From Gammaproteobacteria bacterium (GTDB lineage Bacteria; Pseudomonadota; Gammaproteobacteria; Xanthomonadales; Wenzhouxiangellaceae), in the NCBI GenBank assembly GCA_003561495.1, contig PWWM01000055.1, positions 1 to 41,312 of the forward strand: a stretch of 41,312 nucleotides of DNA. Direction: 5' to 3'. Below, piece by piece: positions 1 to 7,755 of the stretch. The notes under the pieces are model-generated. The model had not been told where the DNA came from. It was given only the letters and a program-made list of their open reading frames with translations, and made no database searches. The stretch's first letter is position 1; every line of letters begins with the position of its first letter. Made by a program: the position numbers and the translations under genes.

Positions 1-409
1 ACACAGTGGTGATCTGTCACCGGACGACATCGTCCAACCCGGCCATTTGAATCCGGAGCTGATGCGTTACCAATTGCATCGGGTCTGGATAATCGATGCG
101 CACCTGCGTGATGGCACCCGTCATATCAATTCACGGCGCACCTTCTACCTGGACGAAGATACCTACCAGATTGCCCTGATCGATCACTATGATCAGCGTG
201 GCGAATTGTGGCGTGCTTCGGAAGCACACACCATCAACTACTACGAGGTCCCGACCTACTGGTCCACGATCGAAACGCACATGGACCTGCAATCGGGCCG
301 GTACGTGGCCACCGGACTGGACAACCAGGACCCGGTCAACACGTTCAATGTCCCACTGAGTGCAAGTAGCTATACCCCACAAGCCTTGCGCACCAGAGGG
401 CGTCGATAG
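1..409 (+). CDS. DUF1329 family protein, 3' part only (cut by window start)
   Basis: The reading frame is open from the first bases of the window (codons starting at position 2) to the TAG at 407-409, so this is the C-terminal ~135 residues of a longer gene. It aligns without gaps over most of its length with the end of the complete DUF1329 gene immediately downstream: shared stretches include RRTFYLD, QIALxDHYDQRG, LWRASEAHTIN, EVPTYWSTIE, HMDLQSGRY and a C-terminus SYTPQALRTRGRR/DYTPQALRTRGRR. DUF1329 proteins are secreted envelope proteins of unknown biochemical function, related to LolA/LolB-type lipoprotein/lipid carriers. Internal TTG or ATG codons such as the TTG at 47 are not the real start. 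The gene is followed at once by a strong terminator, so it ends a transcription unit that lies mostly outside the window. Confidence 0.9.
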   Translation, partial: HSGDLSPDDIVQPGHLNPELMRYQLHRVWIIDAHLRDGTRHINSRRTFYLDEDTYQIALIDHYDQRGELWRASEAHTINYYEVPTYWSTIETHMDLQSGRYVATGLDNQDPVNTFNVPLSASSYTPQALRTRGRR

Positions 410-430
410 CCATCGGCGCGCATGGACTGA

Positions 431-456
431 GCCGGTCGGATCACCGACCGGCTTTT
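431..456 (+). terminator. Rho-independent terminator after first DUF1329 gene
   Basis: A perfect 9-bp GC-rich stem (GCCGGTCGG, 431-439; CCGACCGGC, 444-452) with loop ATCA is followed by TTTT. It lies 21 bp after the stop codon of the first DUF1329 gene and separates it from the second copy, so the two paralogues are probably transcribed separately or with strong attenuation between them. Confidence 0.85.
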
Positions 457-474
457 CCATGTCCAAGTCGGGGC

Positions 475-502
475 TTTGATTGTTTCGCACTCACGTTACT
501 AT
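475..502 (+). promoter_or_regulatory. possible sigma70-like promoter before second DUF1329 gene
   Basis: TTTGAT (475-480) and TACTAT (497-502) are separated by 16 bp in the 61-bp stretch between the terminator and the ATG at 518. A start site near 509 would leave a very short leader for the ATG at 518 and a ~45-nt leader for the in-frame ATG at 554. The match is weak. The main argument is positional: a promoter is needed after the terminator. Confidence 0.3.
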
Positions 503-517
503 TGATCGGTCACTTCC

Positions 518-1954
518 ATGCTCAACCCCATTCAGAAAATTCGTCCTGCCATAATGCTGCGTTTACTGGTATTTCTGACGCTTGCTCTGGCCGTGGGTAT
601 TGCCCTGGCCGAGGAAGACAGCGCGCCCCCACCCGAAGAAGCTGATTTCATTCTTCCCCGCAGCGATGAAAATATCGCACGGCTCGGTGATGATTTGACG
701 CCAATGGGTTCGATTCGTGCCGGCAATGAAGCCGGTACCATCCCCGCCTGGGAAGGTGGGCTGAGCCAGGATGACTGGCCGGAAGGTTTCGAGCCGGGTG
801 ATCGCCATCCCGACCCATTTGCTGATGATGAGCCGATCCTGGTGATCACCGGTGAAAACTACCGCGAACACGCTGATCAGCTCTCGGCCGGCCAGATCGC
901 CACGTTCGAGCGTTATCCCGAAACCTACCGGATGAAGGTCTATCCCAGCCGACGTAGCGCCTCCTTCCCGGAGCGCACCTACGAGATGACTCGAGCCAAT
1001 GCCGAAACCGGGCGCCTGATCGCCAATGGCGAGGGTGTGGCCGATGTCGCCGAGGGATTCCCTTTCCCGTTGCCTCAGAACGCCTATGAGCTGATCTGGA
1101 ATCACAAGCTCAAGTACAAGGGAACCGGTCTGACTCGCTACAACAATCAGGTTGTGCCCACGGCGCGTGGCAGCTATCAGCTGATTCGCCTGCGCGAGGA
1201 AATGCTGGGCCTTTACTACCACAAGGGCAATACCATCGAGGACACCAACAACATTCTGTTGTATTTCTTCCAGGAAGTGGAGTCGCCATCACGCCTGGCC
1301 GGAAACATTCTGTTGGTTCACGAAACATTGAACCAACTCGCTCAGCCGCGCCAGGCCTGGATTTACAACCCGGGCCAGCGCCGCGTCCGCCGAGCACCCA
1401 ACGTTGCCTATGACAATCCGGGGACTGCATCGGACGGTCTGCGCACCAACGACATGACCGACATGTTCAATGGGGCCATGGACCGTTTCAACTGGGAGAT
1501 TGTGGACCAGAAAGAGATGTACATTCCCTACAACTCGTATCAGGCCCACAGTCGGGAGCTGGATGCCGATGACCTGGTGCATGCCGGCCATCTCAACCCT
1601 GAACACATGCGCTACGAGTTGCACCGGGTCTGGGTCGTGGAAGCCACTTTACGGGAGGGGACGCGGCACATCAATCCACGCCGGACGTTCTATCTGGATG
1701 CGGATAGCTATCAGATCGCCTTGATGGATCATTACGATCAGCGGGGCAATCTCTGGAGAGCCTCGGAGGCGCACACCATTAACTTTTACGAGGTGCCGAC
1801 TTACTGGTCAACCATTGAGGTCCACATGGACCTCCAGTCGGGTCGTTACATCGCCAACGGGATCGACAACATGGATCCGGTCCCGACCTTTGACGAGCGC
1901 AAGCGGCCGAGCGACTATACCCCACAGGCATTGCGGACCCGGGGCAGACGTTGA
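518..1954 (+). CDS. DUF1329 family outer-membrane/periplasmic protein
   Basis: A complete 478-residue protein, close to the usual ~450-residue length of the DUF1329 family. It begins with a Sec signal peptide: the hydrophobic core LRLLVFLTLALAVGIALA is followed by EEDS. Translation may start at the ATG at 518 or at the ATG at 554, which directly precedes the hydrophobic core; no clear ribosome site decides between them. The family has a LolA/LolB-like fold by established annotation ('outer membrane lipoprotein-sorting protein'), but no substrate is known. The stop codon overlaps the region where the next gene could begin, and the order DUF1329, YCF48-like protein, RND permease is a recurrent proteobacterial gene set. 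A role in carrying a hydrophobic molecule across the periplasm is inference from that context. It is a tandem paralogue of the gene cut by the window start. Confidence 0.9.
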   Translation: MLNPIQKIRPAIMLRLLVFLTLALAVGIALAEEDSAPPPEEADFILPRSDENIARLGDDLTPMGSIRAGNEAGTIPAWEGGLSQDDWPEGFEPGDRHPDPFADDEPILVITGENYREHADQLSAGQIATFERYPETYRMKVYPSRRSASFPERTYEMTRANAETGRLIANGEGVADVAEGFPFPLPQNAYELIWNHKLKYKGTGLTRYNNQVVPTARGSYQLIRLREEMLGLYYHKGNTIEDTNNILLYFFQEVESPSRLAGNILLVHETLNQLAQPRQAWIYNPGQRRVRRAPNVAYDNPGTASDGLRTNDMTDMFNGAMDRFNWEIVDQKEMYIPYNSYQAHSRELDADDLVHAGHLNPEHMRYELHRVWVVEATLREGTRHINPRRTFYLDADSYQIALMDHYDQRGNLWRASEAHTINFYEVPTYWSTIEVHMDLQSGRYIANGIDNMDPVPTFDERKRPSDYTPQALRTRGRR

Positions 1955-2004
1955 TGGCGGCTTCCAGGAGCCGGCTCGCCCGGAGCAGAACGGAGAAATC
2001 CTGT

Positions 2005-3093
2005 ATGACGTTCAGCCTGAGGATTTGCATCCTTTCATTGATTTTCGCTCCATTGACGATGGCTTGGGCAGACGATGTTCAGCCCAGGCCCGCCTGGCAC
2101 GCACCGCTTGCCGCTGAAGCTCTGACTCTGGATCTGGTCCGTGCAGGTCAACGTTATGTGGCCGTTGGCGAACGTGGACATGTTTTGTTGTCTTCGGATG
2201 GCCGGGATTGGGAACAGGCCGAGTTTGTACCGGTGCAGGCCACCCTGACACGTGTCACCTTTGCTGGCGGCAGACTTTGGGCAGTCGGGCATGATTCGAC
2301 CATTATTCACAGTCGTGACATGGGCCGAACCTGGTCATTGCAACACTTCGAGCCTGAATGGGAAAAGCCCCTGCTGGATGTCCACTTCTTCAACGCCAAC
2401 GAAGGCGTCGCCATTGGTGCCTATGGCCTGTTCATGCGCACCAGCAATGCCGGACATGACTGGGAGGTGTTGAATATGGCCGACCTTGTGACATCGGAGG
2501 CGATTGACTGGGAGGAGGCAGCACAAGCTGCCGACGAACTCGAAGGCGAACATGCCGATGATCCGTTCAATGGGTTCGATGATTTTGACGATGAATTCTA
2601 CGATGCCGACCTCGATTTTGATCGAGGCTGTTACGAGTTCATGGAATGCCATCTCAACGCGTTCCTGGAGCTGAATAATGGCCATCAGATGATTGCTGCA
2701 GAACGTGGATATGGTTTTCGGTCCACGGACAGGGGAGAGACCTGGGAAGCATTCCGGTTTCCTTACCCCGGATCAATGTTTGGTCTGCTTCATCTCGGTG
2801 ATGGGGGGATCATGGCCTTCGGGTTAAGGGGCAATGTTCAGTTTTCGAGTGATTTTGGTGATACCTGGGAAATCCTTGAGACCAACCTTGCCTCGAGTCT
2901 CAAAGGCGGAGCATCACTGGGGCGTGGCCAGTTCCTGATGGTGGGAAATGGTGCGGCAAGGCTTCGTTATAACCACACAACCGGTGCGTTTTCTTTAAGC
3001 GAGGATCGTCTCGGTAGTTCCTTTGTCTCTGTCCTGGTCGCCGAGGATGGGACCATCATTCTGGCCGGCGAGGATGGATTGAGTTATGAGTGA
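2005..3093 (+). CDS. secreted YCF48/BNR-repeat (photosystem II stability factor-like) protein
   Basis: About 362 residues with an N-terminal signal peptide (ILSLIFAPLTMAWA). I chose the ATG at 2005 because GGAG lies about 9 bases upstream and the signal peptide starts right there; the frame is open upstream to a TTG/ATG at 1951/1954 overlapping the previous stop. The body has repeated Asp-box-like strands of a beta-propeller: SSDGRDWE, SRDMGRTWS, STDRGETWE and SSDFGDTWE. This is the pattern of YCF48/HCF136-like propellers and sialidase-type BNR repeats. An acidic insertion rich in Asp, Glu and Phe sits near residues 155-200. The stop overlaps the start of the RND gene by 8 bases (ATGAGTGA), implying translational coupling. 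Such propellers are regular partners of DUF1329 and RND genes; the likely role is a periplasmic scaffold or assembly factor, but the function is unproven. Confidence 0.85.
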   Translation: MTFSLRICILSLIFAPLTMAWADDVQPRPAWHAPLAAEALTLDLVRAGQRYVAVGERGHVLLSSDGRDWEQAEFVPVQATLTRVTFAGGRLWAVGHDSTIIHSRDMGRTWSLQHFEPEWEKPLLDVHFFNANEGVAIGAYGLFMRTSNAGHDWEVLNMADLVTSEAIDWEEAAQAADELEGEHADDPFNGFDDFDDEFYDADLDFDRGCYEFMECHLNAFLELNNGHQMIAAERGYGFRSTDRGETWEAFRFPYPGSMFGLLHLGDGGIMAFGLRGNVQFSSDFGDTWEILETNLASSLKGGASLGRGQFLMVGNGAARLRYNHTTGAFSLSEDRLGSSFVSVLVAEDGTIILAGEDGLSYE

Positions 3094-5578
3094 AGCCACT
3101 TCCCTGACCCGCCGTGTGGCGGATGCCGTATTCAGCATCCGGCCGCTGATTCTCCTGGTGTTCCTGATCGGCACGGCAGTGATGCTGTTCTTCATGGCCC
3201 AGTTGCGCGTGGACGCCGGGTTCATGAAGCAGTTGCCGCTTGACCATGAGTACATGCAGACATTCATGCAATACGAGCGGGAATTCGGCGGCGCCAATCG
3301 GGTGATTGTGGCCCTGGTTGCCGAAGATGGCGAGATGTTTACGCCGGAGTTTTTCGACAAGTTCGAAACCATTTCCAATCGGGTGTTTTTCATTCCGGGT
3401 GTGGACCGGGCCAGTGTGCGTTCGATCTTCACGCCCAACGTTCGATTTGTCGAAATCGTCGAGGACGGGTTTGCCGGGGGCAATGTCATACCCGCAGACT
3501 TTTCGCCCAGTCCCGAAATGTTCGAACGAGTGCGTTCGAATATCGTCAAGTCTGGCGAAGTTGGTCGCCTGGTTGCCGAAGACTTCTCCGGCGCCATGGT
3601 CTGGGCCAATTTGCTCGAGACCGATCCCACGACCGGTGAGACTCTGGATTACCAGTTCGTCGCCGACCGCCTGGAATCCATCCGAGCCGAATTCGAGGAT
3701 GATCAGCACACGGTCCATATCGTCGGTTTTGCCAAGATCGTTGGAGACATTGCCGACGGCGCCAGGGGAGTGGTGGCCTATTTTGGAGTCGCCTTTCTGA
3801 TCACTGCATTGCTGTTGTTGATCTATTCGCGTTCCATCTGGCTGACGGTGCTTCCGTTGGTGTGCTCAGTCACGGCGGTGATCTGGCAGCTTGGCCTGTT
3901 GCACCTGATGGGCTTTGGCATTGACCCGATGAATATCCTTACACCTTTCCTGGTCTTTGCCATCGGTGTCAGTCACGGGGTCCAGATGATCAGTGGCTGG
4001 AATTCGGAGAAACTTTTCGGTGGTTCTTCTCCGATGGGATTGCTTCAGGATGGCAAACGGCTCGAGGATGTTCCCATCGAGTCCAGTATCGAGGCGTCCA
4101 AGCGCACCTTTGCGCGACTGCTGGCGCCGGGCTCAATTGCCCTGCTCAGTGACACCATCGGTTTCTTGACCATCCTGCTGATCAACATCCGGATTATCCA
4201 GGAGCTGGCGCTGACCGCGAGTATCGGTGTGGCGGTCATCATCATCACCAACCTGGTTCTTCTGCCCATCCTGTTGTCCTATGTGCGCCTGCACAAGGCG
4301 GAAAAATTCCGTCAGCGTCAGTACGATGCCGGCCAGAAGACCAGCATCATCTGGTCATTCATCGGTTCGTTCACCCGTCCGCGCGTGGCGATCCTTGCGG
4401 TCACGGCGGGAATCGTGCTGTTCACCTTTGCCTGGATCAAGTCCCAGGACATGCAGATCGGAGATTCCCAGCCGGGTGTGCCTGAACTGCGCGCCGATGC
4501 CCGGTACAATCAGGATGCCCGCCTGATTGCAGATCGTTTCTCACTCGGAACCGACCTGATTTCCATCATCGCCGAAACCGTGCCTGAAGCTTGCACCGAG
4601 TCGTATGCCGTCATGGAAGCGATCGATCGATTTGCCTGGAAGATGGCGAATGTCGAGGGCGTTCAGCAAGTGGTGTCGCTTCCACAGGTCGCCAAGGTAG
4701 TCAATGCAGGCTGGAATGAGGGCTACCTGCGCTGGAAGGTGCTGCCGCGCAATCATTTCATCATGCGCCAGAATCTGCAGGACATCGAAACCGGCACCGG
4801 GCTGCTCAACGAAGACTGTTCGGCCATGCCGATCATGGTGTTTACCGAAGACCATCGCGCCGAGACCATCATCCGCGTGGTCAAGAGGGTGCGCGAATTG
4901 CGTGCCGAGATATTTGTGGAAGGGCTGGACTTCGCCGCTCCGGGTGAAGTCCTGGACGAACTGATCACCCAGGAAGAAGAACCGTGCGAGGAGTGCCTGA
5001 AATTCAGGCTGGCCACCGGCAATGTCGGCGTCATGGCTGCGACCAACGAGGTGGTCGAGGCGGCCCAGACGCCCATGCTGTTGTATGTCTATTCGGCCAT
5101 CATCCTTTTGTGCCTGCTGACCTTCCGCACCATACTTGGCACGCTGTGTATCGTCTTGCCACTGGTCCTGGTCAGCTACCTGGCCTACAGCCTGATGGCC
5201 TTCATGGGGATCGGCCTGAAGGTCAATACCTTGCCGGTGGTTGCCCTGGGGGTTGGTATAGGCGTGGACTATGGCATCTATATCTTCAGTCGAATGCGAA
5301 GTTTCATGCAAGAAGGTTACAGCCTGGACGAGGCTTACCTCAGAACCTTGCGCCTGACCGGCAAGGCCGTGTTCTTTACCGCCATCACCCTGGCTGTGGG
5401 TGTAGGCACCTGGCTATTCTCGGCCCTGCAGTTCCAGGCCGATATGGGCATGCTGCTGGCGTTCATGTTCATCTTCAATATGATCGGCGCCATGCTACTG
5501 TTGCCGGCCCTGGCTCGTATCCTGCTGTCCTGGAATGATGCCAAGCGCATCGCGGCTTCGGTGCGGGAGTCGAAGTGA
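3086..5578 (+). CDS. RND/MMPL superfamily exporter (COG1033-type)
   Basis: An 830-residue inner-membrane permease with the duplicated RND layout: a first TM segment (about residues 15-37), a large periplasmic loop, a block of five or six TM helices (about 230-410), a second single TM (about 432-452), a second large loop, and a final TM block (about 660-815). Membrane motifs such as LTPFLVFAIGVSHG and VVALGVGIGVDYGIY correspond to the TM4 regions of the two halves. It belongs to the 'predicted exporter' MMPL/RND branch that includes lipid transporters such as HpnN, not the AcrB drug-efflux branch, and no membrane-fusion partner is encoded beside it. It is the last gene of the DUF1329-YCF48-RND unit and is translationally coupled to the propeller gene. 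Substrate unknown; lipid or another hydrophobic compound is inferred. Confidence 0.9.
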   Translation: MSEATSLTRRVADAVFSIRPLILLVFLIGTAVMLFFMAQLRVDAGFMKQLPLDHEYMQTFMQYEREFGGANRVIVALVAEDGEMFTPEFFDKFETISNRVFFIPGVDRASVRSIFTPNVRFVEIVEDGFAGGNVIPADFSPSPEMFERVRSNIVKSGEVGRLVAEDFSGAMVWANLLETDPTTGETLDYQFVADRLESIRAEFEDDQHTVHIVGFAKIVGDIADGARGVVAYFGVAFLITALLLLIYSRSIWLTVLPLVCSVTAVIWQLGLLHLMGFGIDPMNILTPFLVFAIGVSHGVQMISGWNSEKLFGGSSPMGLLQDGKRLEDVPIESSIEASKRTFARLLAPGSIALLSDTIGFLTILLINIRIIQELALTASIGVAVIIITNLVLLPILLSYVRLHKAEKFRQRQYDAGQKTSIIWSFIGSFTRPRVAILAVTAGIVLFTFAWIKSQDMQIGDSQPGVPELRADARYNQDARLIADRFSLGTDLISIIAETVPEACTESYAVMEAIDRFAWKMANVEGVQQVVSLPQVAKVVNAGWNEGYLRWKVLPRNHFIMRQNLQDIETGTGLLNEDCSAMPIMVFTEDHRAETIIRVVKRVRELRAEIFVEGLDFAAPGEVLDELITQEEEPCEECLKFRLATGNVGVMAATNEVVEAAQTPMLLYVYSAIILLCLLTFRTILGTLCIVLPLVLVSYLAYSLMAFMGIGLKVNTLPVVALGVGIGVDYGIYIFSRMRSFMQEGYSLDEAYLRTLRLTGKAVFFTAITLAVGVGTWLFSALQFQADMGMLLAFMFIFNMIGAMLLLPALARILLSWNDAKRIAASVRESK

Positions 5579-5589
5579 TCTCGGATGAT

Positions 5590-5619
5590 GGTTTCGGCAA
5601 GCAGCAGCTTGCCGAAACC
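5590..5619 (+). terminator. hairpin after RND exporter gene, probable terminator
   Basis: A perfect 13-bp inverted repeat (GGTTTCGGCAAGC, 5590-5602; GCTTGCCGAAACC, 5607-5619) with loop AGCA starts 12 bp after the exporter stop. The tail AATCTTGT is poor in T, so it may terminate weakly or stabilise the 3' end. It lies 17 bp before the next start codon. Confidence 0.6.
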
Positions 5620-5636
5620 AATCTTGTCGTGGGCTG

Positions 5637-6302
5637 ATGTCCGCGCAACCAATCATCGTGTTGTCTTCCGGCGGCAAGGACAGCCTGTTCATGCTCGAAC
5701 GCCTGCGCGCCGACCCGGCCTGGGAGGTGCAAGGGCTACTGACCACCATCAACGAAACCAATGGCCGGGTGGCCATGCATGGCACTTCCGAAACGCTCGT
5801 TCGTGCCCAGGCCAGTTCGCTTGGATTGCCCATCGATCTGGTCGGTCTGCCGGAAAACTGTGATAACCAGGTTTACGAACAACGCCTGGCGCATGCCCTG
5901 AACAGGCATCGCCAGCAAGGCGTTGGTCACGTCGCTTGCGGAGACCTCTTCCTTGAGGACATCCGGCAGTGGCGTGAAGCCCTGTTCGAGCACCTGGGCT
6001 GGCAGCCGGTCTTTCCAATCTGGAACGAGCCCACCGATCGCCTGGCCCGCCGGATGATCGAGGATGGCTGGCAGATCACCGTGGTCTGCGTCGACACCGA
6101 AAAGCTTCCGGAGAGCTTGCTCGGTCGACGTTTTGATTCATCCTTGCTCGATGGCTTGCCGGAAGGAGTCGATGCATGCGGAGAAAACGGCGAATTCCAC
6201 ACGTTTGTTCATGGGGGTCCGGGCTTTTCCCGGCCTATTGCCGTGAGGTCTGGCCGGGTGGTAAGGGTTCATGAAAGATTCGCCATGCTCGACCTGGGCT
6301 AA
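5637..6302 (+). CDS. PP-loop ATP pyrophosphatase, diphthine-ammonia ligase (Dph6)-like
   Basis: A 221-residue cytosolic protein of the adenine nucleotide alpha-hydrolase superfamily. The PP-loop signature SGGKDS occupies residues 11-16, and the C-terminal motif GENGEFHTFVHGGP (about 181-194) is typical of the Dph6/MJ0570 branch. Eukaryotic Dph6 amidates diphthine on elongation factor 2, but bacteria lack diphthamide, so the bacterial role is unknown; an ATP-dependent amidation or related ligation is the best family-level guess. The ATG at 5637 is the natural start, since the PP-loop strand follows at once. It stands alone between the exporter hairpin and the transposase remnant. Confidence 0.85.
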   Translation: MSAQPIIVLSSGGKDSLFMLERLRADPAWEVQGLLTTINETNGRVAMHGTSETLVRAQASSLGLPIDLVGLPENCDNQVYEQRLAHALNRHRQQGVGHVACGDLFLEDIRQWREALFEHLGWQPVFPIWNEPTDRLARRMIEDGWQITVVCVDTEKLPESLLGRRFDSSLLDGLPEGVDACGENGEFHTFVHGGPGFSRPIAVRSGRVVRVHERFAMLDLG

Positions 6303-6318
6303 ACCTATTGGGGAGATC

Positions 6319-6335
6319 CCCCGGCTCTGTCGGGG
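6319..6335 (+). other. small palindrome upstream of IS200-like transposase (left-end hairpin)
   Basis: CCCCG (6319-6323) and CGGGG (6331-6335) with a 7-base loop lie about 80 bp before the transposase start. Transposases of the IS200/IS605 family recognise small subterminal hairpins in single-stranded DNA, so this is probably the surviving left-end recognition hairpin of the element. Confidence 0.5.
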
Positions 6336-6417
6336 AGGCATTCTCAGTTTGACGATTCCGGAAATCTCATGGTAACTCCAAGGTGTGAGCCGCCAAGCAT
6401 CACGCCAAGGAGAAACC

Positions 6418-6726
6418 ATGAGAGAAGTCAATGGTTTAAGCCACACCCGCTGGGAGTGTAAGTATCACATTGTATTTATTCCGAAATACCGTCGGAAACA
6501 GCTTTATGGTCATATTCGACGGGAGCTGGGAGAGATATTCCGTCGACTGGCTCGGCAAAAGGAGAGTGAGATTGAGGAGGGACATTTGATGCCGGATCAT
6601 GTCCACATGATGATTTCCATTCCTCCGAAGTACGCTGTTTCTCAGGTGGTAGGGTTTATCAAGGGCAAGAGTGCGATCCATATTGCCCGGGTCCACGTGG
6701 GTCGAAAGGGGATACTTACTTCATAA
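6418..6726 (+). pseudogene. IS200/IS605-family transposase TnpA, 3'-truncated
   Basis: The ATG at 6418 has a good ribosome site (AAGGAGA) and opens a Y1-transposase: TRWECKYHIVFIPKYRRK, then the HUH metal-binding motif H61-V-H63 in MPDHVHMM, then VVGFIKGKSAIHIAR. These enzymes are usually ~130-150 residues, with the catalytic tyrosine in a C-terminal helix (YFVSTVG-type sequence). Here the similarity stops at about residue 97 (GRKGILTS, stop) and the helix with the nucleophilic tyrosine is missing. The element is therefore a dead remnant with its left part kept and its right end lost. No accessory TnpB is present. Confidence 0.85.
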
Positions 6727-6813
6727 TTAGACTTTAAATTGTAGCAATTTCCCGATGATCATCTTGAATGGATAGCGACTGCAAGCTGTTGCACGAGGCG
6801 CAAGGCTTAAAAA

Positions 6814-6853
6814 TCAAGGTTCAAGGCTCAAGGTGCTAGGAACAAGGAACAAG
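6814..6853. repeat. heptamer tandem repeat TCAAGGT-type
   Basis: TCAAGGT, TCAAGGC and TCAAGGT are directly consecutive (6814-6834), followed by a degenerate tract with AACAAGG units to 6853. The unit is the reverse complement of ACCTTGA and so belongs to the same 7-bp family as the repeats near 7701-7735 and 41045-41126. Confidence 0.7.
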
Positions 6854-6857
6854 AAAT

Positions 6858-6888
6858 AAACCAACAAACCAACAAACCAACAAACCAA
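6858..6888. repeat. octamer tandem repeat (AAACCAAC)n
   Basis: AAACCAAC is repeated three times exactly (6858-6881), followed by AAACCAA. Related AACCAACGAACAAAC sequence continues to about 6912, crossing the 3' end of the btuF-like gene on the minus strand. The stretch from 6727 to 6888 holds no recognisable gene. Confidence 0.85.
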
Positions 6889-7755
6889 TCATCGAACCAA
6901 CGAACAAACAAACTCAACGCCCTTGATGATTCTTGGTGTGGGGCGGACCAGCAGGGTGGGTTCGACCCGATGCAGCTCGGTCATCCCTTCCTCGACCAGG
7001 CGGGTGTCGCGCCAGGGGGCCAGCGGGTCGTCGTTGTTGTTTTCTTCGCTGGCGATGATCAGGTCGGGCTCGGCGGCCAGCACGGCTTCGGCATCGATGA
7101 CCGCGGCCTCGACATCGAGGTCGGCGAAGATGTTTTTCATTCCGCACAGCGCCAGCACCTCGTTGATGACATGCCGGCTGCCCAGGGTATAGAGCGGGCG
7201 GGCCGAGACCTGGTAAAACACGGTTTTGCCGGGCTGGTCGGATTCTGCGGTGTCCAATCGCGACAGCTCGGCGCGTAATTCCGTAGCAGCTTGTCGCCCG
7301 GTCTCGGGTTGGCCCAGACGCTGTCCCAGTTTCTCCAGTGCGGCGGCGATGTCGTCCAGGCTGCGCGTTTCGATCCAGACGATCTCGATACCCAGTTGCC
7401 CAATCCGCTCCACCCCACTGACCGGCGAACCACCCCGCCAGGCCAGCACGTAATCGGGATTCAACGCCAGAATGGCCTCGAGGTCATACCGGAAAGCATC
7501 ACCGATCAACGGCAACTCGGCCGCCTCCGGCGGATAATCACTCCAGTCCACCGTCCCCACCAGCGTCTCTCCCACACCCGCGGCAAAAGCCAACTCCGTC
7601 AAATGCGGCGCCAGACTGATCACCCGAGGCGACTCGGCATTTCCAATCCCCCACATCAGGCACGCTGCCATGAAAAAGGCAAAGCGCCAGCGAGCCAGCC
7701 CCTTAAACCTTAAACCTGAAACCTTAAACCTTCTTTTCCTAAATCTGATACGCAT
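6889..7755 (-). CDS. btuF: BtuF-like cobalamin-binding periplasmic protein
   Basis: A 288-residue periplasmic binding protein of the BtuF/FecB helical-backbone type. Characteristic parts are PRVISLAPHLTELAFAAG at the mature N-terminus, the strand DYVLAWRGG, and the second-lobe segment EPDLIIAS. The signal peptide (FAFFMAACLMWGIGNA) follows a basic leader. The only start giving a full signal peptide is the ATG at 7755, which overlaps the end of the transporter gene by 17 bases. The next ATG, at 7671, would cut the signal peptide. The leader is encoded by the heptamer repeats described separately. It is the last gene of a four-gene minus-strand operon. No BtuC or BtuD gene is in the window; a BtuB-like receptor lies about 29 kb away. 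Binding of vitamin B12 or corrinoids is family-level inference. Confidence 0.75.
   Translation of the reverse strand: MRIRFRKRRFKVSGLRFKGLARWRFAFFMAACLMWGIGNAESPRVISLAPHLTELAFAAGVGETLVGTVDWSDYPPEAAELPLIGDAFRYDLEAILALNPDYVLAWRGGSPVSGVERIGQLGIEIVWIETRSLDDIAAALEKLGQRLGQPETGRQAATELRAELSRLDTAESDQPGKTVFYQVSARPLYTLGSRHVINEVLALCGMKNIFADLDVEAAVIDAEAVLAAEPDLIIASEENNNDDPLAPWRDTRLVEEGMTELHRVEPTLLVRPTPRIIKGVEFVCSLVR
7701..7735. repeat. heptamer repeat CCTTAAA inside the start of the btuF-like gene
   Basis: Five consecutive 7-bp units on the plus strand: CCTTAAA, CCTTAAA, CCTGAAA, CCTTAAA, CCTTCTT. Because 7 is not a multiple of 3, three units encode a 7-residue period on the minus strand, read as RRFKVSGLRFKG in the leader of the btuF-like protein. 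Confidence 0.85.
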
